The notes under the pieces were generated by a model that was given only the letters and a program-made list of their open reading frames with translations, made no database searches and was not told the origin of the DNA. The position numbers and the translations under genes are program-made. Shown in pieces: positions 28,814-37,147 of a stretch of 64,000 nt of DNA. Source of the stretch: JAFGUB01 sp050305515 (lineage in GTDB: Bacteria > Campylobacterota > Campylobacteria > Campylobacterales > Sulfurimonadaceae); the NCBI GenBank assembly GCA_050305515.1, contig JBNLFL010000038.1, positions 39,024 through 103,023 of the forward strand. The letters are read 5' to 3'. How positions within the stretch are numbered: position 1 is the stretch's first letter; each line of letters begins with the position of its first letter.

Positions 28814-29698
28814 ATGAATCAGGTTATATATTTACTTCTATTCTGTCAGATTTTATTTGGCCAGAATGCTTCATTTTTATCAACAAATCAAAGAAATTGT
28901 AAAGTCTATGTTGAACGCGCTGAAAAAAATATGTTTTTATATTGGGATGGAACTTGTAAAAATGGAAAAGCAGATGGAAAAGGAATACTACAATGGTATT
29001 CTCTAGACGATATTAATCAAACTGAGACAATGAAAAATTCTTTAGATTGTGGTTATTTTTTTGGTGCTTTGCATGAAGGAAAACTTGCCGAAGGTACATA
29101 TATAGTTACTAATTCTTTTGAGGTACGTGTAGGATTGTTTAATCAAGAACCCTCTATTGATTTTAATGGTGTACTTTATGAGCAAACAAAAAATACATTA
29201 TCAATTAACAAGTCAAATAAAAATCATAAAATTGAAGGTGAGGCATTTCTTGCATATTTTTCAGATAACTTGTATGAACACGGTATGTATAAAAATGGTG
29301 AAAGAGAGAGCGTTTTAGTCTCATATTTCGTTGAAACTGATAAAAATGATGTCTGTACTATTGTAACTGGAATCAGAAAACAAAAAACACTTCAATACCA
29401 AAACTATTATGATGGTATGTGCCATATGCGGGCTGATTTGCAAGATTACAAAGTTTATGTTCATCAAGGTAATGCATGGGTATGGAAAAATGACAAATTA
29501 TACTTAACTAAAAAAGATAATAATATTCAGGTTGGTACGTATAAAAATAATATGCTTGAAGGTGAAGGGATATCTATTTATCCTGACAGAATTTTTCAAG
29601 GTATTTTTAAAAATGGAAAGCTTTTTAGGGGAGTTAAAATTGAGAATATTGACCCAAAAAATGGACAATATGGAGTTATTAGCAAAGCTTTAGATTGA
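28814..29698 (+). CDS. Exported MORN-repeat-like protein
   Basis: 294 residues with a signal peptide (NQVIYLLLFCQILFG). MORN-like GxxxNGxxxGxG motifs occur near both ends (YWDGTCKNGKADGKGIL; GTYKNNMLEGEGISIYP; GIFKNGKLFRG). It begins 24 bp after the cassette 2 tip with its own GAGGAAAA ribosome site, so it could be the matching immunity or accessory gene, or cargo of the array. MORN repeats commonly bind membranes or act as spacers, but no function can be assigned. It is AT-rich. Confidence 0.6.
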   Translation: MNQVIYLLLFCQILFGQNASFLSTNQRNCKVYVERAEKNMFLYWDGTCKNGKADGKGILQWYSLDDINQTETMKNSLDCGYFFGALHEGKLAEGTYIVTNSFEVRVGLFNQEPSIDFNGVLYEQTKNTLSINKSNKNHKIEGEAFLAYFSDNLYEHGMYKNGERESVLVSYFVETDKNDVCTIVTGIRKQKTLQYQNYYDGMCHMRADLQDYKVYVHQGNAWVWKNDKLYLTKKDNNIQVGTYKNNMLEGEGISIYPDRIFQGIFKNGKLFRGVKIENIDPKNGQYGVISKALD

Positions 29699-29726
29699 AA
29701 ATTAAAATCGGTTCTAGAGATCAATT

Positions 29727-29984
29727 GTGAAAATTGTATTAATTCTTTTACTCTCACTCATACTTCATGCGTTAGATCATAATGAATGCATGAAAAAACT
29801 AAAAGAGCTTGAAGCACTTCAGCCTGAGAAGAAAACGGCACTTGAAGGTATAACTGAGCTTATTGTGCGAACAGCTGTGCTCGTCAAGACAGGTAATACA
29901 CAATCGTTGTCACCAGAGAAACAAGATCGTCGAATCAAAGAAAGAATAAGAGTATTAAAATTGGAACTAAGGCAATGTAAATAA
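29727..29984 (+). CDS. Small exported protein of unknown function
   Basis: 85 residues, starting at a GTG (29727), with a signal peptide (KIVLILLLSLILHA) and a charged, probably helical mature part with two Cys (NECMKKL and ELRQCK near the end). It follows the MORN-like gene by 28 bp and precedes repeat R copy 3. No family recognised; it may be an immunity or accessory product of the array. Confidence 0.5.
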   Translation: MKIVLILLLSLILHALDHNECMKKLKELEALQPEKKTALEGITELIVRTAVLVKTGNTQSLSPEKQDRRIKERIRVLKLELRQCK

Positions 29985-30054
29985 ATATTACACCCGTGAA
30001 AGTGAATCTCCACTTTTTCGGTTGCCTCTCGAAACAAGACTTTACTTTTTACGG

Positions 30055-30333
30055 AAAAGGGATCTGGTGATACCTATAACTAAAATGTTTACATGTAATC
30101 CTAAAAAGGTGGTAATAAATATAAAATTCACCCTTTACATGTAACCCAAAGGACACACTATTTCAGCCTTGCCAAATCTTGAAATATTTGCCTTATACCC
30201 CAAGAGCACTTCCTTCGGGGCGCATGTAACGCCTGAAGATGATTGTGAACTCCGTCGCTGGTGCTTTGCACATCAGCTATGGTTCCGAGGCTACAAACAA
30301 CAAGCAGTTGTTGTTTGCTTTACGCCTTTCACC
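30055..30333 (+). repeat. Rhs-array repeat R, copy 3 (expanded)
   Basis: Third copy, with palindromes at 30089 and 30135 and the inverted repeat at 30294-30317. It is longer than copies 1 and 2: extra sequence lies between the two palindromes and the shared middle, and a further segment (encoding YPKSTSFGAHVTP) replaces the expected downstream palindrome. From the TTG at 30169 the repeat is in frame with the Rhs fragment after it. Confidence 0.75.
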
Positions 30334-30585
30334 TACCATCTGCTCTATAACCACCAAGGGAGTCTAAGAGCCGTAGTAGATACAAACAGCACTCTTGTTA
30401 AAGAAGTACAATATGATAGTTTCGGTACCATCACACGAGATACCAATCCAGCCTTACATGTAAGCTTTGGGTTTGCGGGTGGATTGTACGACGAAGATAC
30501 CAAACTCACACGGTTTGGGTATAGAGACTATGATGCATTGGAATATGCAGGATTGGGACTTGCTGGATATGCTTTATGGTGTTAG
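30169..30585 (+). pseudogene. Displaced Rhs cassette 3, core fragment with deletion
   Basis: A 138-residue open frame from a TTG: repeat R peptide, then Rhs core from YHLLYNHQGSLRAVVD to FGYRDYDA, then directly LEYAGLGLAGYALWC and a stop. Compared with the parent, the stretch from QTGKW to the DPxG junction is missing, so the tip has been fused to the core by deletion. The stop comes from a shift of frame just before the next fragment. Confidence 0.65.
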
Positions 30586-30767
30586 CAGATAAATATTTGG
30601 GTGAAGCACCTAAAAATCCTGATATACAAGATCTTCTTGATGATGCTCGTGAAACTGGAAAGGATGTTTTTCCAGTAGGAATAACAACACCTGCTTTAGG
30701 TGCTGGAACAAGTGCCGGTCAAGCAGTTGGAGTAGTAGCAGATGCTGCGATGGAGATAGCAAAATAA
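30576..30767 (+). pseudogene. Remnant of the cassette 3 Rhs tip
   Basis: 63 codons (VLADKYLGEAPKNP...AMEIAK) in the frame next to the preceding Rhs fragment and overlapping its stop. It is most simply the end of the tip of cassette 3 after a frameshift near 30570. Gly/Ala-rich near its end, with no recognised toxin motif. It ends just before a membrane-protein gene that would be its immunity partner. Confidence 0.5.
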
Positions 30768-30790
30768 AACCAACATATCGCTGTGCCTTT

Positions 30791-31174
30791 TTGATTGCAA
30801 GTATGCTTCAAGTTTTTGTAGCTACATTTTGGTTTTTTACACATAAAGTAAATAACTTTCATAATGCAGGTATAAAAGAATGGCTAGTAATAGTTTTATT
30901 ATTGATAATTATGAATTTACTTTTTTCATATTACTGGTCAAAAAAAGTACTTTTTTTCATAGATGAACAAGGAGTTCGGTATAAAAAAATTACAAAGTTT
31001 ATTACTATAAACTGGGAAGAAGTGTCTCAAATTCAAATTTATAAATTCTTGTTGATTCCCTATTTTCAATTAATGCTTAAAAATGGAAATAGACATAATT
31101 TATATATATTTTGTATTACTAAGCAAGATAAACAATATATTGAAGAAATGATAAGAAACTTTAACGCTGACTAA
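30791..31174 (+). CDS. Candidate immunity membrane protein for cassette 3
   Basis: 127 residues from a TTG (an ATG follows at 30803), with two membrane segments (about residues 3-18 and 30-47) and a C-terminal domain of about 70 residues whose strand pattern (VLFFIDEQGVRYKKI, INWEEVSQIQIYKF) resembles a bacterial PH-like domain. It lies 23 bp after the tip remnant and is AT-rich. Immunity function is inferred from position. Confidence 0.5.
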   Translation: MIASMLQVFVATFWFFTHKVNNFHNAGIKEWLVIVLLLIIMNLLFSYYWSKKVLFFIDEQGVRYKKITKFITINWEEVSQIQIYKFLLIPYFQLMLKNGNRHNLYIFCITKQDKQYIEEMIRNFNAD

Positions 31175-31294
31175 AATTTATTTACTTTTCTGAGGACTGA
31201 TAGCAAAAGATTAGTGATGATTCTCGTATCTGACGTTCTCGTCGGATATGCATACAAAAAGATGATAAATATAAGCCAAGACAAAGACAAGAGA

Positions 31295-31440
31295 CAAGGG
31301 GTCTGATAATACCTATAACTAAAACGCTTACATGTAACCCAAAGGAGCCACCATTTCAGCCTTGCCAAATCTTGAAATATTAGCCTTACAAGTAAAGCCT
31401 GAATCGGGAGATTGCTGCAACAAGCACACACTGATTACAA
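31295..31440 (+). repeat. Rhs-array repeat R, copy 4 (truncated, end of array)
   Basis: Starts like the others (GGGGTCTGATAATACC, CTATAACTAAAACG) with a palindrome at 31328. The second palindrome has decayed to TTACAAGTAA (31386). Similarity ends soon after GCCTGAATC; the inverted-repeat block and any Rhs fragment are absent, apart from a short CAACAAGCA echo. It marks the right end of the array. The stretch 31175-31294 before it holds no gene. Confidence 0.7.
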
Positions 31441-31442
31441 AA

Positions 31443-31486
31443 CCTAATAAAATTAGGCCGGATCTTCAGTTCTATTTCTCTATAAT
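31443..31486 (+). promoter_or_regulatory. Candidate promoter and operator of the RND efflux operon
   Basis: A perfect TATAAT (31481-31486) lies 40 bp before the ATG of the efflux adaptor gene. A 6-bp inverted repeat CCTAAT-AAA-ATTAGG (31443-31457) is 23 bp further upstream, near the minus-35 position, and could be the site of a repressor. No convincing minus-35 box is seen. No efflux regulator gene lies next to it. Confidence 0.4.
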
Positions 31487-31526
31487 CGAAAATCCACCAA
31501 GATTCACCATTCAAAGGTAATTGATT

Positions 31527-32705
31527 ATGACATCCCTGATGATACGCGGAACACTCGCTGCCGTGACACTTTTCTTCCTCGGCTGCGGTGATACCCCGAC
31601 GCAACAGCCTGCGACACAGGTGGCGCCTTCACTTCCGGTAGAGACCATTACGCTCGCCAAAGCCCCCTACCCGGTCTGGCTGCAATACACCGGGAAAACC
31701 CGGGCGAGCAACACACAAGAGGTTCGTGCCCGCGTCGAAGGCCGCCTTGAAGCGGTCACTTTTAAAGACGGCGATATCGTCAAAGCAGGCGAAAAACTCT
31801 TTCTCATCGAACAGGAGCAGTACCGCTCCGCGCTCGATGCCGCCATAGCGACCAAAGCGCGTGACGAAGCCTCCCTCGAACTGGCCAGAGCCGATGTCGC
31901 CCGTTATACGCCGCTGGTTGAAGAGGGACTCGCCCCTCGTGCCACGCTAGAGCAGTATCAGGCGCAGGCCAATGGGCTCACCGCGCAGATTGCCGCCGAT
32001 CAGGCGGCCATCGACAAAGCCAGACTGCAGCTGAGCTACACTACGGTAACGGCACCTGTCGCGGGACGTGTCAGCCGCCGTATGGTCGATACCGGGAACC
32101 TTGTCGGGCACGGCGAAGCAACGCTGCTGACCACCATCATGCAGATTGATCCGCTTTATGCCTATTTCTCTCCGACTCTCTCCGATGTCGAACTGATGCA
32201 GAAATACCGCTCCAAAGAGGTGCTTGATACCTATATTGAAGTGCGCAGCACCAACGAAGCGGTGATCGCCTCGAAGCGCCTTGACGGTACTATTGACTTT
32301 TCGGACAATACCGTCGATGACATGACGTCAACGCTGAGTATGCGCGCCACCATTAAAAACCCCGACTACACGGTCTATCCGGGTACTTTTGTCTATGTCA
32401 ACGTCTTTGTGACCGATCAGATGCCGATCGTTCTCGTACCGCCGCGCAGCATCTTTGAAGACCAGCTTGGAAAATACGTCTATGTCAATAACGCGGGCAA
32501 AGCCAAACGCGTCAACATCAAAACCGGCTACGCCTCGCGTTACTACACTCTGGTTGAAGAGGGACTCGAAGGCGGTGAAGCCCTGATTATCACCGGTCTG
32601 ATGAAACTGCGCCCCGATCTGGCCATTTCAGTCACGGATGCCACGGCCGAAAAAGGGATCGATGCCATCCTTAAAGCCAACCACCTGATTCCGGGAAAAG
32701 AGTAA
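31527..32705 (+). CDS. RND efflux periplasmic adaptor (membrane fusion lipoprotein)
   Basis: About 392 residues with a lipoprotein signal (lipobox FLGC). It shows the AcrA/MexE order: a beta-barrel strand start (LPVETITLAKAPYPVWL), lipoyl halves (RVEGRLEAVTFKDGDIVKAG and TVTAPVAGRVSRRMVDTGN) around an alpha-hairpin, then beta-barrel and membrane-proximal domains (PRSIFEDQLGKYVYV). ATG 31527 follows an AAAGG site; a TTG at 31521 is in frame but less likely. It links the RND pump encoded 6 bp downstream to the outer-membrane channel. Confidence 0.92.
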   Translation: MTSLMIRGTLAAVTLFFLGCGDTPTQQPATQVAPSLPVETITLAKAPYPVWLQYTGKTRASNTQEVRARVEGRLEAVTFKDGDIVKAGEKLFLIEQEQYRSALDAAIATKARDEASLELARADVARYTPLVEEGLAPRATLEQYQAQANGLTAQIAADQAAIDKARLQLSYTTVTAPVAGRVSRRMVDTGNLVGHGEATLLTTIMQIDPLYAYFSPTLSDVELMQKYRSKEVLDTYIEVRSTNEAVIASKRLDGTIDFSDNTVDDMTSTLSMRATIKNPDYTVYPGTFVYVNVFVTDQMPIVLVPPRSIFEDQLGKYVYVNNAGKAKRVNIKTGYASRYYTLVEEGLEGGEALIITGLMKLRPDLAISVTDATAEKGIDAILKANHLIPGKE

Positions 32706-32711
32706 CGCGTT

Positions 32712-35700
32712 ATGTTCTCCGTTACCTTTATCAAGCGCCCCATTTTTGCGATGGTCATCGCGCTCATTACCGTTATTGCCGGTCTGGTCTCCATGGTGGT
32801 GCTTCCGATCCAGGAGTTCCCCGAAGTCACGCCGCCGACCGTAAAAGTAAGCGCCTCTTACACCGGTGCCAATGCACAGGCGGTGGAAGAGTCCGTCACC
32901 CGTCCGCTTGAAGACAAGCTCAACGGCGTTCAGGGGATGATCTACATGGAGTCCGCCTCCACCGCGACTGGACAGTCGAGTATTACCGTCTATTTTGAAC
33001 CGGGTTATGATCTCGACATTGCAGCCGTTGACGTTCAGAACAAGGTCTCGATGGCCACACCCTCCCTGCCTGCCGAGGTGAAACAGCAGGGCGTTATTGT
33101 CGACAAGCAGTCCCCGAGTATTGTCTGCATGGTCACCATCAACGGCGATGAACGCTACGACGACGCCTTTTTGAGCAACTTTATCAACATCAATGTCCTC
33201 GACGAACTCAAGCGCATTCCGGGTGTGGGCAAGGCCGAAAACATGGGAGAGAAAAAATACGCCATGCGTATCTGGCTCGACCCCGACAGGATGAAATCGC
33301 TCTCCATCACGCCTGCCGATGTCATCAACGCGCTCAAATTGCAGAACAAACAGGCTTCCGTGGGTAAAATTGGTGCCGCCCCGACCTACACGGACCAGCA
33401 GATCGAGTACGTCCTCACCGCACAGGGACAACTGCGCGAAGCCAAAGAGTTTGAAGAGGTCGTCCTCAAATACCGTGATGACGGTTCGCTGGTCTATCTG
33501 CGCGACGTCGCACGTATTGAACTGGGTGCCGAAAAGTACGACTGGAACGCCATTTTGAACCAGAAACCGACCGGACTGGTGGGCATTTACCAGCTTCCCG
33601 GCTCCAACTCGCTTGACATTCGCGCCGAGGTTGAAAACGTCATGAAGCGCGTCGAGAGCCGTTTCCCCGAAGGGATCACCTACGCCGTTCCCTACGATAC
33701 CACCAAGTATGTCTCGGTGGCCATTGACAACGTTATCGATACCCTCATCGAAGCGCTGATTCTGGTCATTATCGTCATCTATATTTTCCTGCAGTCGTGG
33801 CGTCCGACGGTCATTGCTGCCGTGGCCATTCCCGTCTCACTGGTGGGAGCCTTTGCCGCGATGCAGATGGCTGATGGCTTCTCCATCAACTTCCTGACGC
33901 TCTTCGGGCTGATTCTCGCCATCGGGATTGTCGTCGATGACGCCATTCTGGTCGTCGAAAACGTCGAGACCAAGATGAAGGAGCATCCGGACCTGACCAT
34001 ACCGCAGGTGGTCAAAGAAGCAATGATCGAGCTTATCAGCCCCATTATAGGCACCACGCTCGTACTGGTGGCGGTGTTCGTTCCGGTCTCCCTGATGCCG
34101 GGCATTACCGGGTCGCTCTATCAGCAGTTCGCGCTGACCATCTCGTTTGCCGTCATCATCTCCTCCGTCAATGCCCTCACCCTCTCTCCGGCCATCAGCG
34201 CCATCATTATCAGACGCCGCGGCGCCGATGCGAAAGTGTTCATAGGTTTTGAACTTTTCGAGCGCTTTTTCTCGGCACTTACCGCGCGCTACAGTGCGCT
34301 CGTCACCTGGATGATCAAAATGCGTTACGGCGTACTCGTGCTTTTCTTTGCACTGATGGGCGTGGTGTATTACCTGTTCACACATGTACCGACTGGCTTT
34401 GTTCCCTCCGAAGACAAGGGCGTCCTGATGGTCTCGGTAAATCTCAAACCGGGCAGCTCCATCGAGCGTACCGTCGAGGTGCGCAAACAGGTCGAAGCGA
34501 TGGTTGCAGCGATTCCGGGGGTCAGGGATGTCATTGCCATTGACGGTTACAACATCGTCACAGGAACGCTTGACGGCAGTGCCGGCGCCATATTTGTCAC
34601 GCTGACCCCGTGGGAAGAACGCCAGAGTCCCGAACTGGGCATCAACGCCATCATCAAAACCATCTTCATGAAGAGCGCGACCCTCTCCGATGCCTCCGTG
34701 GCGGCGTTCAATCTTCCCGGTATTCCGGGACTTGGCAGTGTTGGCGGATTTGACTTTCGGGTGCAGGACTACCTTGCAGGCGACCTCAACCAGTTCAAGG
34801 GGTATGTCGATGAACTCATCCGTGCCGCCAATGCCGATGCACGCATCGACCGTGCTTTCACTACCTACAATGCGAACTATCCGATGTACGACATTGAGGT
34901 TGACCGCAAAAAAGCCAGCGCGCTGGGAGTCGATATGTCAGAACTTTTCGGAACCATGCAGGCCTATCTGGGTGCCGTTTATGTCAACGACTTCACCAAA
35001 TTCGGAAAAGTCTTCCGCGTTTTCGTTCAGGCGGACAAGGAGTACCGCAGCGATAAAGCGGACATCAACAAGCTTTTTGTCAAGAACATCAAAGGCGACA
35101 TGGTGCCCATGGGATCACTCGTGAGTGTCAAAGAGATCATCGGGCCGCAGAACATCCCGCACTACAACCTCTACCGCTCCATCCAGATCAACGGTGCTCC
35201 GGCCCTGGGGCACAGCTCGGGTGAAGCAATGGCAGCCATGGAAGAGCTTGCACAAAAAATTCTGCCGCAGGGCTACGGCTACAGCTGGTCGGGCATGAGT
35301 TTTCAGGAAAAACTCGCCGGCAACGCGCAAGTCTATGTCTTCACCTTTGTCACCATCGTCGTCTTTCTGGTACTGGCCGCACTTTATGAGAGCTGGATTC
35401 TGCCGCTGATGATCCTGCTCTCCGTCCCCATCGTCATGATTGGGGCGCTCGGAGCGCTTGCCGCCGTGGGAATGCCGCTTAACATCTACGCCCAGATCGG
35501 GTTGGTGCTGCTCATTGCGCTCGCTTCGAAAAATGCCATTTTGATCATCGAATTCGCCAAGGAGCTGCGCGAGAAGGGACATGGCATCGTCGATGCCGCC
35601 ATCACGGCGGGCACCATGCGCTTTCGCGCCATCATGATGACAATTCTCTCGTTTATCTTCGGTGTCTTGCCACTGGCCTTTGCCACGGGTGCGGGAGCCA

Positions 35701-35858
35701 TGACGCAGATTTCCATCGGTATCGGGCTGCTCGGCGGCATGGTGATGGCGACGTTTGTCTCCACCCTGCTCGTCCCGGTGCTCTACGTCCTGCTTGAGAC
35801 CATGCGTGAAACGGTTGTGAGTGTCGAAGAGGAAGTTGCCACAAGGGAGTCCCTATGA
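32712..35858 (+). CDS. RND efflux inner-membrane pump (HAE1 family)
   Basis: 1048 residues, the normal size for AcrB/MexB/MexF pumps, with twelve membrane segments and two large periplasmic loops. Hallmarks are the N-terminus FIKRPIFAMVIALITVIAGL, the GIVVDDAILVVENVE motif in TM4 with the proton-relay Asp pair, and the C-terminal LLIALASKNAILIIEF. Such hydrophobe/amphiphile exporters use proton flow to expel drugs, solvents or metabolites. Substrate cannot be read from sequence. It overlaps the outer-membrane channel gene by 4 bp. Confidence 0.95.
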   Translation: MFSVTFIKRPIFAMVIALITVIAGLVSMVVLPIQEFPEVTPPTVKVSASYTGANAQAVEESVTRPLEDKLNGVQGMIYMESASTATGQSSITVYFEPGYDLDIAAVDVQNKVSMATPSLPAEVKQQGVIVDKQSPSIVCMVTINGDERYDDAFLSNFININVLDELKRIPGVGKAENMGEKKYAMRIWLDPDRMKSLSITPADVINALKLQNKQASVGKIGAAPTYTDQQIEYVLTAQGQLREAKEFEEVVLKYRDDGSLVYLRDVARIELGAEKYDWNAILNQKPTGLVGIYQLPGSNSLDIRAEVENVMKRVESRFPEGITYAVPYDTTKYVSVAIDNVIDTLIEALILVIIVIYIFLQSWRPTVIAAVAIPVSLVGAFAAMQMADGFSINFLTLFGLILAIGIVVDDAILVVENVETKMKEHPDLTIPQVVKEAMIELISPIIGTTLVLVAVFVPVSLMPGITGSLYQQFALTISFAVIISSVNALTLSPAISAIIIRRRGADAKVFIGFELFERFFSALTARYSALVTWMIKMRYGVLVLFFALMGVVYYLFTHVPTGFVPSEDKGVLMVSVNLKPGSSIERTVEVRKQVEAMVAAIPGVRDVIAIDGYNIVTGTLDGSAGAIFVTLTPWEERQSPELGINAIIKTIFMKSATLSDASVAAFNLPGIPGLGSVGGFDFRVQDYLAGDLNQFKGYVDELIRAANADARIDRAFTTYNANYPMYDIEVDRKKASALGVDMSELFGTMQAYLGAVYVNDFTKFGKVFRVFVQADKEYRSDKADINKLFVKNIKGDMVPMGSLVSVKEIIGPQNIPHYNLYRSIQINGAPALGHSSGEAMAAMEELAQKILPQGYGYSWSGMSFQEKLAGNAQVYVFTFVTIVVFLVLAALYESWILPLMILLSVPIVMIGALGALAAVGMPLNIYAQIGLVLLIALASKNAILIIEFAKELREKGHGIVDAAITAGTMRFRAIMMTILSFIFGVLPLAFATGAGAMTQISIGIGLLGGMVMATFVSTLLVPVLYVLLETMRETVVSVEEEVATRESL

Positions 35859-37135
35859 AAACCTTACATGTAAGCCTTGCCGCACTGCTTTTGGGCAGCG
35901 CTCTCCATGCCGCACCGGGTGTGGACGAACTTATTGAAATGGCACTCGTACGCAGTCCCGATGTCAATGTCAGCAGACTTGACTTTGACGCCGCTTCCCA
36001 ACGCGTTAAAACGGCCAAATCCTACTACCTCCCCTCCCTCGATGCCGGGGCAGCCGCAGGATATGGCGGCTACAAAATCAAAGGCGGCGATTTTGAAAAC
36101 GACACCATCCTGAGTGGAACGCTTCGTGCCACGCAGCTCATTTACGACTTCGGGCGTACCGATAGTGCCATAGACGCTGCAACCTTTGACGCCAATGCAT
36201 CGCTCTCGACGCTCAATCAGGTCGTCTCCAACAAGATTTTTGAAGTGAAGCAGGCCTACTACACGCTGGTACGCACCCGGAGCCTGAGCGCCGTTTACAA
36301 AGAGAACGTCGAACTGAGCGAAAGGCAGCTCTACCGCGCGCAGCGTTACTTCGAAGCGGGCATCCGCACCCGGATCGACGTCAGCGATGCCAGAGTCAAA
36401 CTCATCGATGCAGAGCTCAAACTTCAAAACAACGGATACGATCTGAAACTTGACAGGGCCAACCTTGAAAAGAGCATTGGCATCCGCAGCGGCGAGACGC
36501 TGGATGAACCCTATTACGCACCGCTTGCGCTCCCTTATGTTTATAAAACGCTTTCCGAACCCAAATACACGCTCAGCGCAGCCGAAACCTTCGCCCTCTC
36601 GCACCGTTACGAGTTGCAGGCCTACAGGGAACAGGTGGAAAAGGCGCGGGCCAACGTACGCAGCGTTACGGCTGATTACTATCCGGCGCTCTACGCCAAC
36701 GGCGACTATCAGATTCAAAACGTTAATGACAAGGCGCTGCTTCAGAGCGAACAGCAGTGGAGCACGACACTCGGTCTGAACTGGAACCTTTTTGCCGGAG
36801 GACGTACCGATGCCCAAAGTGAAGAGGCTCGCATCGCCCTGATGCGCGCACAAGCACTGCTTGAGAGCGCGGAACTCTCCATAAAACAGGAGATCGATCA
36901 GGCCTACATCGGCCTCTATCGCAGCAAAGATGCCGTGAAGCTCAATGAGAGCCTTGCCGTAGCCGCCGCAGAGAAGCACCTGCAGGCACAGAAACGCTAC
37001 GAAAACGGACTCTCGGACTTCATCGAGCTTCAGGAAGCGCGCCAGAACTACATCGACGCGCTTGCTTCGCTGGTACGCGCCTACTACGATTATTACATTG
37101 CCAAAGCCCAGCTTGAGAGAGCTATGGGCGCATAA
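35855..37135 (+). CDS. TolC-family outer-membrane efflux channel
   Basis: 426 residues with a signal peptide and the two-fold repeated helical-hairpin and strand layout of the outer membrane factors: paired segments NKIFEVKQAYYTLVRTRSLS and EIDQAYIGLYRSKDAVKLNE, and RYFEAGIRTRIDVSDARVKL matching RYENGLSDFIELQEARQNYI. It completes the tripartite RND system. Its ATG overlaps the pump stop (ATGA). The signal peptide contains the palindrome TTACATGTAA at 35864, three codons after the start. Confidence 0.93.
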   Translation: MKTLHVSLAALLLGSALHAAPGVDELIEMALVRSPDVNVSRLDFDAASQRVKTAKSYYLPSLDAGAAAGYGGYKIKGGDFENDTILSGTLRATQLIYDFGRTDSAIDAATFDANASLSTLNQVVSNKIFEVKQAYYTLVRTRSLSAVYKENVELSERQLYRAQRYFEAGIRTRIDVSDARVKLIDAELKLQNNGYDLKLDRANLEKSIGIRSGETLDEPYYAPLALPYVYKTLSEPKYTLSAAETFALSHRYELQAYREQVEKARANVRSVTADYYPALYANGDYQIQNVNDKALLQSEQQWSTTLGLNWNLFAGGRTDAQSEEARIALMRAQALLESAELSIKQEIDQAYIGLYRSKDAVKLNESLAVAAAEKHLQAQKRYENGLSDFIELQEARQNYIDALASLVRAYYDYYIAKAQLERAMGA

Positions 37136-37147
37136 CCGCTGCGAATC

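Noticed and set aside
25886..31440. Repeat R copies as a CRISPR array
   Set aside because: Units are about 200 bp and separated by kilobases of coding sequence; no short regularly spaced repeats and no cas genes.
25886..31440. Repeat R as an insertion sequence
   Set aside because: No transposase frame, no terminal inverted repeats with target duplications seen, and each copy is joined to a different point of the Rhs core.
32628..33431. Long minus-strand open frame across the adaptor and pump genes
   Set aside because: It is the opposite-strand shadow of two clearly coding RND genes; its translation is His/Gly/Asp-rich and shows no sensible domain.
35864..36979. Minus-strand open frame of 371 codons opposite the tolC-like gene
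   Set aside because: Shadow of a gene with clear TolC-family repeats; no start signal or sensible product.
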